This document shows positions 17,662 through 25,963 of a stretch of DNA of 34,996 nucleotides, in pieces. The stretch is taken from assembly GCA_028713155.1 (NCBI GenBank), contig JAQTPA010000014.1:1-34996 (forward strand). The letters are read 5' to 3'. Made by a program: the position numbers and the translations under genes. The stretch's first letter is position 1. The number at the start of each line of letters is the position of its first letter. A model generated the notes under the pieces. The model searched no databases, was not told where the DNA came from, and was given only the letters and a program-made list of their open reading frames with translations. The DNA is from Candidatus Omnitrophota bacterium. GTDB taxonomy: Bacteria > Omnitrophota > Gorgyraeia > Gygaellales > Profunditerraquicolaceae.

Positions 17662-19224
17662 TCAAAAAAATAAATAAACCTCTAAGTTCTTGAAATTATG
17701 CTTTTCAGACCTGCTATAAGTCTTTTGCATTACCTTAATGACTGCCGGCTTAGGGTCAAACAAATCGTTGACCACCCAGAGCCTATTAGGAAGGCTTGAG
17801 TAAACAAAGGCATTCACTGAATCCGAACCTGGCCGGGCATCCTTATAGGAAATAAACATCAAATTATCCTTATTATCCAGCCAGAATAGTTTTCCCTCCC
17901 CTGCTTCCTGGATAAATTCTTGCTTATCTTGCAATTGGCCTTGATTGATGGCTTTAGGGATATAAAATTTAAAAGGCAGAATAGTCAGCCAGGAAGTAAA
18001 GAATATTTTATCGTTTTTAAGGAACCGGCCCGAAACAAACCTTATCGCACCGGTAATATCGGTATCTTTGGAAAATACCCCGGTATGCTGAAAATGACTC
18101 CCCGGTAATATGGCCTGATAATAATTCTTAAGGCTAAAAACCGTAGCCACCGATATTATCACCAATAAGAAATACCGCAGGCTTTTTTTCAAATTGTATA
18201 ACCCCGCGGCAACGCCCAATAAATAGACCGGATAGACCGCTAAAAAATACCTGTAGAGGTAGCAGGATTTTACGAATTTCGAGGCTAAAAAAATAAGCGC
18301 GATCGGTAAAAATACAATTACTGTCTTGAAGGTGAGTGCTGTTCTAGATTTATCCTTAAAGCAGCCTGCCACGAAGAGAGCGAAAAAAATACAGGCAAAA
18401 ATTAACCCCGACGGAGAATAGGAATTAATATTATAACCCAAGCTAAAATTTTTCAGAGTGAACAAAATATTACTGAGGTTGACCTGCTGGCCCCAAACCG
18501 GAAGATCAGTAAGCTCAATAGGCACTGGCCTGTTGAGATTAGACAATAAAGCCGGATGGAAGAATAAGATTAAACCAATGCCCAGAGAAAAAATAACCAG
18601 ATGCGTAATTATCAATTTAAATAAGAAATTATCCTCCCGGCGGCGGTTAAGCGCCAAAAATACGAACTGGGACAGGATTACGGTCAATATCGTATAATTA
18701 AAAGCTATGCTTAAAAAGTTGATTAAAATATAACTAATCCAATAAACGGTTTTTTCTTTTTTAATAATCTTAAGCGAAATATAAAAAGACAGCAGGCTGA
18801 GAAAAGATACCGCGGCATACGACCTTAATTCCTGGGAATAATATATATGGAAAGGAGAAATTACCAAGAGAAAGAGGCTGACTCGGGCAATGCCCAGCCC
18901 ATAAAGAAGGCTGCCCAACCTATAGAGCATATACAGCCCCAGAAGCGCAAAAATTACCGAAGACAATCTAAGGCAAAATTCCGAATCTCCGCATATCTTC
19001 TCCCAATAATAGATAAAAAACCGGTTATAGGAGTAGAGATAATCATTTTTCTCTAAACCCGGGGATTGATGAAAGGCCTTATTGAAACTCAATACGCAAG
19101 GGATATTACGCTCGACAGAGGCGGCAGTGACTTCGTCTAACCAGAGAGGATATTTATCCAGGCCGTATAATCTTAAGGCCAAGCCCAATAATATCAGGAA
19201 TATAAGTATTATATTTTTTTTCAT
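17662..19224 (-). CDS. Second ArnT/PMT-like membrane glycosyltransferase
   Basis: This 520-residue polytopic protein begins with an uncleaved hydrophobic segment followed by YPLWLDEVTAASVERN. The Asp-Glu at residues 30-31 matches the catalytic acidic motif at the first periplasmic loop of the PMT_2/ArnT (GT39/GT83) family. About ten membrane spans follow, including the LRSYA block near residue 133 typical of these enzymes, and a soluble C-terminal tail from about residue 390. It probably transfers a sugar from a polyprenyl-phosphate donor onto a glycan or lipid at the periplasmic face. Its ATG overlaps the stop of the SGNH/TPR gene as ATGA, so the products may act together. It shares little obvious similarity with the other ArnT-like protein beyond the family pattern. 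Confidence 0.85.
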   Translation of the reverse strand: MKKNIILIFLILLGLALRLYGLDKYPLWLDEVTAASVERNIPCVLSFNKAFHQSPGLEKNDYLYSYNRFFIYYWEKICGDSEFCLRLSSVIFALLGLYMLYRLGSLLYGLGIARVSLFLLVISPFHIYYSQELRSYAAVSFLSLLSFYISLKIIKKEKTVYWISYILINFLSIAFNYTILTVILSQFVFLALNRRREDNFLFKLIITHLVIFSLGIGLILFFHPALLSNLNRPVPIELTDLPVWGQQVNLSNILFTLKNFSLGYNINSYSPSGLIFACIFFALFVAGCFKDKSRTALTFKTVIVFLPIALIFLASKFVKSCYLYRYFLAVYPVYLLGVAAGLYNLKKSLRYFLLVIISVATVFSLKNYYQAILPGSHFQHTGVFSKDTDITGAIRFVSGRFLKNDKIFFTSWLTILPFKFYIPKAINQGQLQDKQEFIQEAGEGKLFWLDNKDNLMFISYKDARPGSDSVNAFVYSSLPNRLWVVNDLFDPKPAVIKVMQKTYSRSEKHNFKNLEVYLFF

Positions 19225-20945
19225 TTCTTAAAATACTCTTTTATAATAACATCCGCTATATTTTCGGCTAAAAGTTCGTTGCCTCTAACCGTACAATGCC
19301 CGAAATCACCGGCAAACATATCTATAAAATAGTCTCTATAGCCCCTTCTAGCTATTGCTTTTTTAAATATCCTCTCATTATCTATAAATATAATACCCTT
19401 CTGCTCAATGAATATTCTTTTTAGGGATTCTATATTGCGCATAGGGTATTGCATACAAATAAGCTTTACCCCCCTCTTATCTAATATTTTCTTGAGTTTA
19501 CGATAGTTAACAACTGCTAGCGGGCTATACTCATTTAATGCTAATTTAGATGCTTTTTTACTATATTCCTCTGCAAGCTCCTTTTCATTCATCTCCTTAT
19601 ATAGGGTCTCGAGAGCCCTATAGGCAATATCGTTTTCAGGGTCTAATTTTATGGCTTGCTTAAATAGCCCTTCGGCTTCAAAGAATTTGCTCTGTTTCTG
19701 GTAGAGCAAACCTAATCCGATATAAGCTAGTTCATGGCCCGGACTTACTTCTATGGCTTTCTTAAATAACCGTTCAGACTCAAGTAATCTTTGTCGGTCA
19801 TGGGATAAAAAAAACCCTAATCTAGTATAAGCCCAGTTGTCTTGCTTAGGGGCTAACTCTACGGCTTTTCTAAATAACCCCTCAGCAATTTCGAAAGACT
19901 TACGTTCAGAATAAATTTCTCCCAACACGATGTAGGCCCAATCGTTTTCAGGGTTTAGCTCAATGGCTTTCTTAATTAATCCTTCGGCTTCAGGAAATTT
20001 GCCTGCCTTCCTATAAATCCACCCTAATCCAAAATAGGCCCAATCGTTTTCAGGGTTTAGCTCAATGGCTTTCTTGAATAATCCTTCGGCTTCAGGGAAT
20101 TTGCCTGCCTTCCTATAAATCCACCCTAATCCAAAATAGGCCCAATCGTTTTCAGGGTTTAGCTCAATGGCTTTCTTGAATAATCCTTCGGCTTCATCTA
20201 GCCTAGTATTAGATTGGCAGATGAATCCTAATCCAGAATAAGCTCTATCATCTCTGAGATTTAATTCTAAGATTTCCTTCAAAGATACTTCAATATCAAA
20301 AGATTTATCCATTTCCCGGTAAACCTTAATGTATAATTTTTCGTTTTTAGGGTCTAGCTCAATGACTTTCTTGAATAGCCACTTATACTTATTAGGTTTC
20401 TTTCCGTTTACCATCTTTATTACCTTCGGCTCTAGGTTATCTTCATCTATCCGATAATAACCCTCTCTTTTAAATTTTTTTAAAATATGCGTATGCATGA
20501 GCCTTATAAATCTATATAAACTGCTATACCGAAACAACCATGTGCCAGACTCGGGGATATCTTTATAATACAATATATACCTATCATTATAGCCCATCAT
20601 TGTAATAACTATATCCGGATGGTATCTATCCAGGTTTTTTTCTAAAGTTAAGAGCAAGGCTGAAGAATTAGCCGCCGTAACCCCTTTATCTATAACACTA
20701 AATCTTACTCCTATATTACGATTGTTTAAAACCTCTTCCAGGATATGAGGGTACTGCCCTGCGGTAGTAGACTCGCCCAAACACATTATCCTGCATGAAC
20801 CGCTCTTCTTTACGGAAGCTATATTTTTTTGTTCCCTTAAAAAAGAAGTTATAAACCCACCCGAGTATATTCCTAATTCCAAAATAATCAGTGCAAAGAA
20901 TACCCCGCAGATTATAACGGTTAATTTTTTGCTTAAATACGCCAT
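19221..20945 (-). CDS. Membrane-anchored SGNH hydrolase with internal TPR array
   Basis: This 574-residue protein starts with a single membrane span (residues 8-30). An SGNH/GDSL esterase-type domain follows: block I is CLGESTTAG with Ser59, block III is GYND with Asn120, and block V is DFGH with Asp547 and His550 close to the C-terminus. Between blocks III and V lies an array of about eight TPR-type helix pairs (residues about 185-470), with the unit AEGLFKKAIELNPENDWAY. The domain is therefore split by the array rather than flanked by it. Members in glycan loci add or remove acyl groups on surface polysaccharide. It sits 14 bases after the carbamoyltransferase gene and overlaps the next gene by four bases. 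Two TPR units are nearly identical in DNA, pointing to recent duplication. Confidence 0.82.
   Translation of the reverse strand: MAYLSKKLTVIICGVFFALIILELGIYSGGFITSFLREQKNIASVKKSGSCRIMCLGESTTAGQYPHILEEVLNNRNIGVRFSVIDKGVTAANSSALLLTLEKNLDRYHPDIVITMMGYNDRYILYYKDIPESGTWLFRYSSLYRFIRLMHTHILKKFKREGYYRIDEDNLEPKVIKMVNGKKPNKYKWLFKKVIELDPKNEKLYIKVYREMDKSFDIEVSLKEILELNLRDDRAYSGLGFICQSNTRLDEAEGLFKKAIELNPENDWAYFGLGWIYRKAGKFPEAEGLFKKAIELNPENDWAYFGLGWIYRKAGKFPEAEGLIKKAIELNPENDWAYIVLGEIYSERKSFEIAEGLFRKAVELAPKQDNWAYTRLGFFLSHDRQRLLESERLFKKAIEVSPGHELAYIGLGLLYQKQSKFFEAEGLFKQAIKLDPENDIAYRALETLYKEMNEKELAEEYSKKASKLALNEYSPLAVVNYRKLKKILDKRGVKLICMQYPMRNIESLKRIFIEQKGIIFIDNERIFKKAIARRGYRDYFIDMFAGDFGHCTVRGNELLAENIADVIIKEYFKK
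19938..20195 (-). repeat. Near-identical 102-bp tandem repeats (TPR units)
   Basis: Codons 251-284 (20094-20195) and 285-318 (19992-20093) encode the same 34 residues and differ at only about one base. A third partial unit (about 19938-19991) continues with a few changes. The flanking TPR units are clearly diverged, so this segment has duplicated recently or been homogenised, and its copy number may vary between strains. Confidence 0.85.
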
Positions 20946-20959
20946 AGTTTAAAAATATA

Positions 20960-22642
20960 CTAAGTACGCTCAACAACTAAATTCTCAAGCGCCAGGCAAT
21001 CCATCTGGCTATCTTCAAAAGAATTCAGGGCATCTTCGGGGCTGCAGACTATCGGTTGGCCCCTTAGGTTAAAAGAGGTGTTCATGACTACAGGCACCCC
21101 GGTTAAGTTCTCAAGCTCCCTGATCAAAAGCCAAAATTTAGGGCTGGCTTCTTTATTGACAACCTGCACCCTGGCGCTTCCATCAATATGAGTTACTGCC
21201 GGAATTACTGACCTTTTATCTTCCCGTACTTTAGCAGCCAGAAGCATAAATGGAGAGAACTGCTTAGCTTGGAAAAAATCCCCAGCCTTTTCTTCTAACA
21301 CCGCCGGGGCATAAGGCCTGAAAGATTCCCGTTGCTTAACTTTTGAATTTAATAGATCCTTCATTCCGGGGTTGCAAGGGTTAGCTAATATCGAACGGTT
21401 ACCTAGAGCCCTAGGCCCGAATTCCATTCTTCCCTGGAACCAGCCAACGATTTTATCCCCAGCTATCCTGGCGGCAATATACCGACAGAGCTCGGCATCC
21501 CCCAACTCTTTAAATTTAATCTCCCGATTAAACAAAATCCTGCGGATATTTTCCGTTGAAAAATCCGGGCCAAGATAAGCATCGCTCATTATATAATTAC
21601 GGCGGTTATTCAGTATGGAATTATAGATGTATGAAGAAACCCCCAGGGCCCCTCCGCTATCCCCGGCAGCCGGCTGAATAAATATTTCCTTAAAAGGGGT
21701 ATCTTCTAAAATCTTGTTATTAGCCACACAATTCAGGAATAAGCCTCCGGCCAGGCAGAGCTGATCAACCTTTAATTCCTGATGTATTTTTCTGGTAATG
21801 CCAATCAAGATATCTTCGGTAAATTTCTGCAGGCTGGCGGCAATATCGCAATGCCTCTCTTCAATCTCTTCTCCAATCTGCCTTTCTCTGCCGAATAACT
21901 TAATAAACTTCGCGTTATACATCCGGGAACCCCGGTTAAACCCGAAGAAGCGCTGAGCCAGGCTGAAACTACCGTCGGGGTGAACGTTTACGATTTGTTT
22001 AAATTTATCTAAATAAACCGGCTTGCCGTAACTGGCCAGCCCCATAACTTTTCCTTCGCCCTCCAGGGCCGCAAACCCCAAATAAGTGGTTACTGCCGTA
22101 TAAAGCAGGCCCAGGGAATCCGGGAAATATATCTCTTTGAATATCTCGATATTATTCCCTTTGCCCAAGCCATAAGCGGTAGTAGCCCACTCTCCCACGC
22201 CGTCGGCGGTCAGAATAGCCGCTTCCTCAAAAGGAGAAACCAGGAAAGAACTTGCGGCATGCGCAAGATGATGCTTGATAAATAGGGGCTTGCCTTCATA
22301 ACCTAATTCCTGCTTAAAGACCAGCGGCATAATCAACCTATCCTGGAGCCAGCAAGGCATGGTATCCAGAAAATTCCCGAGTGAAAAAGGATAGGCTTCA
22401 AGGTGCCCTAAAATTACCCTGGAAAATTTAAGGAAAGGTTTTTCGTGAAAACCCAGGTAATCAATATCGTAAACCGTCAGGCCGGCTTTTTGCAGGCAAA
22501 AGTTGGTTGCCTGGATAGGAAAAGCTGAAGAACTTTTTTGGCGGTTGAATCTTTCTTCCGAGGCAGCGGCAATAATTTTTCCGTCTTGGGAAAGACAGGC
22601 TGCTGAATCATGACAAAAACAGGATATCCCTAATATATTCAT
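20960..22642 (-). CDS. NodU/TobZ-type carbamoyltransferase
   Basis: This 560-residue protein begins ILGISCFCHDSAACL, the start of the Kae1-like N-terminal domain, with ASEERFNRQK shortly after. The metal-binding HHLAHAASSF and the block ADGVGEWATT follow. The C-terminal YrdC-like part shows WFQGRMEFGPRALGNRSI and NTSFNLRGQPIV, both diagnostic of the NodU/CmcH/TobZ family. These enzymes make carbamoyl-adenylate from carbamoyl phosphate and ATP and move the carbamoyl group onto a sugar hydroxyl. The length fits the family. It follows two small membrane protein genes, with a nine-base gap, and precedes the SGNH gene. That layout suggests carbamoylation of a sugar in the surface glycan. No clear ribosome binding site precedes the ATG, so translation may be coupled. 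Confidence 0.92.
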   Translation of the reverse strand: MNILGISCFCHDSAACLSQDGKIIAAASEERFNRQKSSSAFPIQATNFCLQKAGLTVYDIDYLGFHEKPFLKFSRVILGHLEAYPFSLGNFLDTMPCWLQDRLIMPLVFKQELGYEGKPLFIKHHLAHAASSFLVSPFEEAAILTADGVGEWATTAYGLGKGNNIEIFKEIYFPDSLGLLYTAVTTYLGFAALEGEGKVMGLASYGKPVYLDKFKQIVNVHPDGSFSLAQRFFGFNRGSRMYNAKFIKLFGRERQIGEEIEERHCDIAASLQKFTEDILIGITRKIHQELKVDQLCLAGGLFLNCVANNKILEDTPFKEIFIQPAAGDSGGALGVSSYIYNSILNNRRNYIMSDAYLGPDFSTENIRRILFNREIKFKELGDAELCRYIAARIAGDKIVGWFQGRMEFGPRALGNRSILANPCNPGMKDLLNSKVKQRESFRPYAPAVLEEKAGDFFQAKQFSPFMLLAAKVREDKRSVIPAVTHIDGSARVQVVNKEASPKFWLLIRELENLTGVPVVMNTSFNLRGQPIVCSPEDALNSFEDSQMDCLALENLVVERT

Positions 22643-22651
22643 TAATAGCTA

Positions 22652-22813
22652 TCAGATGCCGGCATAGATAAACGAAATGACTACGCTTGGGCCCAGGTAA
22701 AAAGCCAAAAATGCCAGTAAAACAAGCATGATTAATAACGGCGCCAGGAAATACAGTTTATATTTCCTGATCAGGTAAAGCATCTCTTTAAACATATAGA
22801 TGATTTTTTTCAT
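22652..22813 (-). CDS. DUF5989-like small membrane protein
   Basis: This 53-residue protein has the pattern basic amphipathic helix (MFKEMLYLIRKYKLYFL), a hydrophobic span of about 20 residues (APLLIMLVLLAFLAFY), then GPSVVISFIYAGI. DUF5989 proteins have this shape, with the ending PFIYTLF or similar, and are commonly encoded next to carbamoyltransferases. Here it lies between a second small membrane protein and the carbamoyltransferase. GGGGAAG precedes the ATG at 22813 with six bases of spacing. The role is unknown; anchoring the carbamoyltransferase to the membrane is a reasonable guess. Confidence 0.75.
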   Translation of the reverse strand: MKKIIYMFKEMLYLIRKYKLYFLAPLLIMLVLLAFLAFYLGPSVVISFIYAGI

Positions 22814-22825
22814 TTCTTACTTCCC

Positions 22826-23062
22826 CTAAGATTGTCTGAAGCAGTCCTTTAAATCCGGCCGGTAACCTTGGGCCCTTAACCAGGAGGAATCTTTATTTTT
22901 TCTTCCGGAGAAAATAGTTTTACGGTTAAATAAGACTGCTAAAACGAAGGTAAACCCAAAACCGAAAATATAAATCAAAACCAAAAAAATAGTCAGTAAT
23001 ATTTTCTGTATTGCCCGGAATAATTTTACGGCTGCCCTCTTAAAGGCCCGTCTGGATTTCAT
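22826..23062 (-). CDS. Small membrane protein of the carbamoyltransferase module (SxtJ-like)
   Basis: This protein of about 78 residues has a basic N-terminus, one or two hydrophobic spans (ILLTIFLVLIYIFGFGFTFVLAVLF), and a polar tail with SSWLRAQGYRPDLKDCFRQS. The tail pattern (a serine-tryptophan pair, then a tyrosine, then a terminal FxxQ) resembles the small proteins that sit beside DUF5989 and carbamoyltransferase genes. The frame is open up to 23119, but that would overlap the upstream PP-loop gene by 80 bases; the ATG at 23062 reduces the overlap to 23. Neither start has a strong ribosome binding site, so the N-terminus is uncertain. I do not know its function. Confidence 0.65.
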   Translation of the reverse strand: MKSRRAFKRAAVKLFRAIQKILLTIFLVLIYIFGFGFTFVLAVLFNRKTIFSGRKNKDSSWLRAQGYRPDLKDCFRQS

Positions 23063-24044
23063 CTTTATTGCCAACCCCGCGGTTAAGCCTTCCGGTAATA
23101 CCTCTGATAAAGTCTTCATTGAAATCGATCTCCAGCATTTTCAGGGCCTCCTGGCGGCTTAACTCTCCCATCCGGATAAGCTTACTCATTTCTATATGAT
23201 AATGGCTGTATCCGTAATTCTTCATTGACAAATAAACACTGACGAAATTCATCAGGCAATTAGTGGAGCCTCTGGGATAGCTTGATTTCGGGGCCTGCCA
23301 ATTCAATTCTCTCTCCAGTATTCTTTCTGCCTCTGCCGGATCATACCTTAAAAACCAGTGGGGAGAAATAATCTCCGCCTTTATTTTTCTGCGGGCCCTC
23401 TTTAAAGCTTCTCCTATGCTGGCGGAAAAATCTTTATACGGGGGAATTTTGCGCAAATGATTTTTAACAAAATCCTCGGTTGCTCTAGACATGGCCCGGT
23501 ATTCTAGTCCGGGATCGCCTTCGCCGATAAATTGGCCTTTAGTCCATCCGGCAACGATTAAGGGAGTACCCTGTTGCTTGGCGGTTTCAAGCGTAAGCCC
23601 TAAATACCAAATAGCGCAGACATGGCAGAGGGGAACTTTTGTCTGCGATTTCAACATCTCGGTAAATATACCTTTCATAAAATCTGATTTATAATATAAC
23701 CAGTCAACCCCCAATATATCTACGGCATTCCTTATGTTTTCCAGCGCCTCTTCATTCTCAAATCCGTGGTCAAAGGTAAAAGCCAGCGGATTCATCTTGT
23801 ATCTTTTTTTCATATAGTAAAGGCTTAAGGTGCTGTCTTTACCGCCGCTGCACATTACCAGGCAATCATGTTTGCCGCTGCCTTTATACTTATTCAATAT
23901 CTTAATTACTTCGGATTCCGGCAAAACCTGCCCGGATTGCCCGGTGCCCTTTTTTTGAGAATCAAGGCATATATTACATACACCGTCCGTATTTAAAGTT
24001 ATGTCCGGTTTATTTTCAGGTAATACGCATTTTCTACATAACAT
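23040..24044 (-). CDS. PP-loop N-acetyl sugar amidotransferase (WbpG/PseA-like)
   Basis: This 334-residue protein starts with a zinc-ribbon-like pair, CRKCVLP and CNIC. The ATP-pyrophosphatase loop CSGGKDSTLSLYYMKK and the block FTFDHGFENEEALENI follow. This order is typical of the WbpG/PseA/LegG-type amidotransferases that convert a sugar carboxylate or acetamido group to an amide or amidine in surface glycans. Those enzymes normally receive ammonia from HisH/HisF-like partners, which are absent from this window. They could lie elsewhere or another ammonia source may be used. It is the first gene of the carbamoyltransferase operon, with AAGGTG before the ATG and a possible extended -10 element further upstream. 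Confidence 0.82.
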   Translation of the reverse strand: MLCRKCVLPENKPDITLNTDGVCNICLDSQKKGTGQSGQVLPESEVIKILNKYKGSGKHDCLVMCSGGKDSTLSLYYMKKRYKMNPLAFTFDHGFENEEALENIRNAVDILGVDWLYYKSDFMKGIFTEMLKSQTKVPLCHVCAIWYLGLTLETAKQQGTPLIVAGWTKGQFIGEGDPGLEYRAMSRATEDFVKNHLRKIPPYKDFSASIGEALKRARRKIKAEIISPHWFLRYDPAEAERILERELNWQAPKSSYPRGSTNCLMNFVSVYLSMKNYGYSHYHIEMSKLIRMGELSRQEALKMLEIDFNEDFIRGITGRLNRGVGNKDEIQTGL

Positions 24045-24065
24045 CTTGCACCTTAAGCATAAGGC

Positions 24066-24081
24066 ATTTTATCACAACACA
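24066..24081 (-). promoter_or_regulatory. Possible extended -10 promoter of the carbamoyltransferase operon
   Basis: On the minus strand TGTGATAAAAT gives a TG-extended -10 (TAAAAT, 24066-24071) about 22 bases before the start codon of the PP-loop gene. The -35 region at the right distance matches poorly, so this rests on the extended element and on its position in the 82-base gap after the M15 peptidase gene. Confidence 0.35.
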
Positions 24082-24126
24082 GGGAAAAATCCATCAGAAC
24101 TCACCATGCAGGGCTTAGCTTGAGCC

Positions 24127-24837
24127 TTAATGACGACTATACGGCAGGACCTTTTCAAAATGCTGGTAATCTTTTAAAGATTCCCAATTGCCACCCCAAG
24201 TCCATCCCAAGCGGATAAAGGTTTTTACAACGGGAGAATCCGGAGTAAGCGTTCCGGGCTTACTTGTGTCGTATACTGCGCCGGGAGGCAATACGGTCTT
24301 TCCTCTAATATAACAATTCTGTAGAGGATTAATATCTATAGCAAAACCATAAGCATGCCTAGAAAGAGATTTTCCTCCGGTCACCGTCCTATAATTAAAC
24401 GCGGAAGTATTATTAGCTAACATGGAAAGATCGTCCTCGTTCCACTTTCCATCCTTAAAAAAACGGTCATGGGAAATGGGAATGACGGAAGCAACAGGAA
24501 ATTTGGTTTCTAAGATAACCCGGAATACTTCCCGGATATCATTTACGAGCCTTTTTTCTATAACCAGCTGCCCCTTGTGGACTTTTCCGTCAAATGAATA
24601 ATATAATACCTCTAGGAGCCTTTGCCTTTCTTTAAATTCAGGCGGGGCTTCTTTCTTCAGCGCTTCGGATAATGATATAGCGCTATCGATGATGGGATTC
24701 TGGAGGGAACCAATTGGCGATTGCTCAAATTGCCCGGCCGGCGTTGTTCCTGTGCCGCGTAAATGCGTAGCGCATCCGGATAAAACTACAGTTAAACACA
24801 GGAGAAAAAAAGAAAAATATTTCTTCCTTGAATTCAA
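24127..24837 (-). CDS. Lipoprotein M15-family (VanY-like) peptidase
   Basis: This 236-residue protein has a lipoprotein signal peptide ending in LSGC (Cys22). A D-Ala-D-Ala carboxypeptidase-type domain follows. The zinc-site block SRHAYGFAIDIN supplies His161 and Asp168, and YQHFEKV near the C-terminus supplies the last His (226). These are the ligands of the M15/hedgehog-type fold. It would trim peptidoglycan stem peptides in the periplasm while anchored by lipid. The start is TTG at 24837, preceded by AAAGGA; no ATG is available before the signal peptide. It stands alone between a terminator and the carbamoyltransferase operon, so it may be transcribed separately or lead that operon. Confidence 0.85.
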   Translation of the reverse strand: MNSRKKYFSFFLLCLTVVLSGCATHLRGTGTTPAGQFEQSPIGSLQNPIIDSAISLSEALKKEAPPEFKERQRLLEVLYYSFDGKVHKGQLVIEKRLVNDIREVFRVILETKFPVASVIPISHDRFFKDGKWNEDDLSMLANNTSAFNYRTVTGGKSLSRHAYGFAIDINPLQNCYIRGKTVLPPGAVYDTSKPGTLTPDSPVVKTFIRLGWTWGGNWESLKDYQHFEKVLPYSRH

Positions 24838-24920
24838 TTTAAATTTTCCTTTAATATTAAAGAATCTTCTTCTTTATAAAAAATTCTAATTCCGGGGCAG
24901 AATAATCCCCTTATTAAGGT

Positions 24921-24960
24921 AAAAGGACGATTCTAACCTTTACGTAATTTAGAAACGTCC
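24921..24960 (-). terminator. Rho-independent terminator of the metal operon
   Basis: On the minus strand a 12-base arm GGACGTTTCTAA pairs with TTAGAATCGTCC (one mismatch) around a 12-base loop, and TTTT follows. It lies about 105 bases after the stop of the ferredoxin remnant and before the M15 peptidase gene, a sensible end for the operon that starts at the Fur gene. Confidence 0.75.
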
Positions 24961-25064
24961 ATTTTTCTCATCAAGCTGTTTTAACGTCTAATGATTGTAA
25001 TCTATATTATCAAAAGAAAACTGATTTTGCAAATTTTGTTTGGTCATTCTTCAGTTCTTTTGGA

Positions 25065-25252
25065 TTAAACAATCTTTATGGCACTAACTGGGCAACTTTT
25101 TTCGCACCCGCGCAAACGATCGTATTTTAATTCATCTCCTACCTGGCATTTTCCGCTTTTTTCATCGATATACAAGATTCTCTTGGGGCAAAGAGATAGG
25201 CAGGCACCCAACCAATGCACAACTCCTCGTCAATAATTATTGTCTTATTCAT
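25065..25252 (-). pseudogene. Ferredoxin gene broken by a one-base frameshift
   Basis: The ATG (25252) overlaps the stop of the metallo-beta-lactamase-fold gene as ATGA. The frame reads MNKTIIIDEELCIG and then loses register near 25208-25213. Adding one base there restores a 62-residue ferredoxin with the cluster motif CIGCGACLSLCP, then KRILYIDEKSGKCQVGDE, RLRGCEKSCPVSAIKIV and TAA at 25065. In the second motif the residue before DRLRGC is Tyr (TAC), where related ferredoxins as I recall them have Cys (TGC). Two lesions in cluster-binding residues suggest real decay, although the frameshift alone could be a sequencing or assembly error. Without the frameshift it would be the last gene of the metal operon. 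Confidence 0.75.
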
Positions 25253-25959
25253 AGTTCTATAATATCCCCTTCCCTGGTTTTTATAAAATCCTGTCCGAAG
25301 GCTCGGCCTACTATCTCTGTCGCCCGCTTTCCTGTACAATGCATTGGGGCAATCCTGCGGATACCAGACTTTTGCAGTTCTTGTATAACACACTCATTCA
25401 TTTCGTCCGTACTATCTTTCAGGTGAAAACCTCCCATAAGCACATGCACATCCGCTTGAAAATGCTCCTTAACATACCTGACGATATTTACCATCCCCGG
25501 ATGCGCGCATCCACAGATTACCGCCAACCCATCGGCCGCCTTTATTACCACGGACTGCTCATAAATCTTTCGGCCAGTTGATTCTCCGCAAAGTTCTCCG
25601 GTAGAATAAATATCATCTTTTATCAAAGTGCCCCTTTCAACCTCAATAACTCTTGCCCCAAATGAAGCAATTCTGTTCTTTATTTCCTGCTTGAAACTGG
25701 GGCAGATATAAACTGTAATATCTTTGTGCTCATCCAGTAAATACCATAACCCCGCAATATGATCCCAGTCATCGTGCGATAAGACAATATGCTTAATCCT
25801 GGCTGTATTAACATTAAACTTCCGCAGGTTATGCAAAAACACGCCCGGGTCGCCAAAAGTATCAAAAAGCACATCCTCGCCGATTAAAAACGATATACCC
25901 CATCTGCGGATGAAGTGCTCCCATTTTGTCGAACCCGTAGCTATGATTTTGATTCGCAT
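25249..25959 (-). CDS. Metallo-beta-lactamase-fold hydrolase
   Basis: This 236-residue protein has the metal-binding motif SHDDWDHIAGL (His62, Asp64, Asp66, His67). GCAHPGMVNIV and APMHCTGKRA follow at the positions of the remaining ligands. The pattern fits the MBL subgroup related to the ribofuranosylaminobenzene-phosphate synthase-like proteins seen in archaea and anaerobes, in which the first His-x-His becomes His-Asp-Asp. The substrate is unknown. It lies four bases after the ZIP transporter gene and shares ATGA with the ferredoxin remnant. A redox partner role for that ferredoxin may have been lost. The operon context points to metal or iron-sulfur metabolism. Confidence 0.85.
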   Translation of the reverse strand: MRIKIIATGSTKWEHFIRRWGISFLIGEDVLFDTFGDPGVFLHNLRKFNVNTARIKHIVLSHDDWDHIAGLWYLLDEHKDITVYICPSFKQEIKNRIASFGARVIEVERGTLIKDDIYSTGELCGESTGRKIYEQSVVIKAADGLAVICGCAHPGMVNIVRYVKEHFQADVHVLMGGFHLKDSTDEMNECVIQELQKSGIRRIAPMHCTGKRATEIVGRAFGQDFIKTREGDIIEL

Positions 25960-25963
25960 AGTA

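Noticed and set aside
20716-20976. An 86-codon open frame overlapping the SGNH gene start
   Set aside because: It is in a different frame within the well supported SGNH domain and shows no recognisable features.
23063-23119. A longer start for the small membrane protein gene
   Set aside because: It would overlap the PP-loop gene by 80 bases and add a segment unlike the rest of the protein; the ATG at 23062 is simpler, though not certain.
25004-25032. A TTGCAA-17-TAATAT promoter-like pair before the M15 peptidase gene
   Set aside because: A transcript from it would run directly into the terminator hairpin at 24921-24960 before reaching the gene, and each hexamer matches at only four of six positions.
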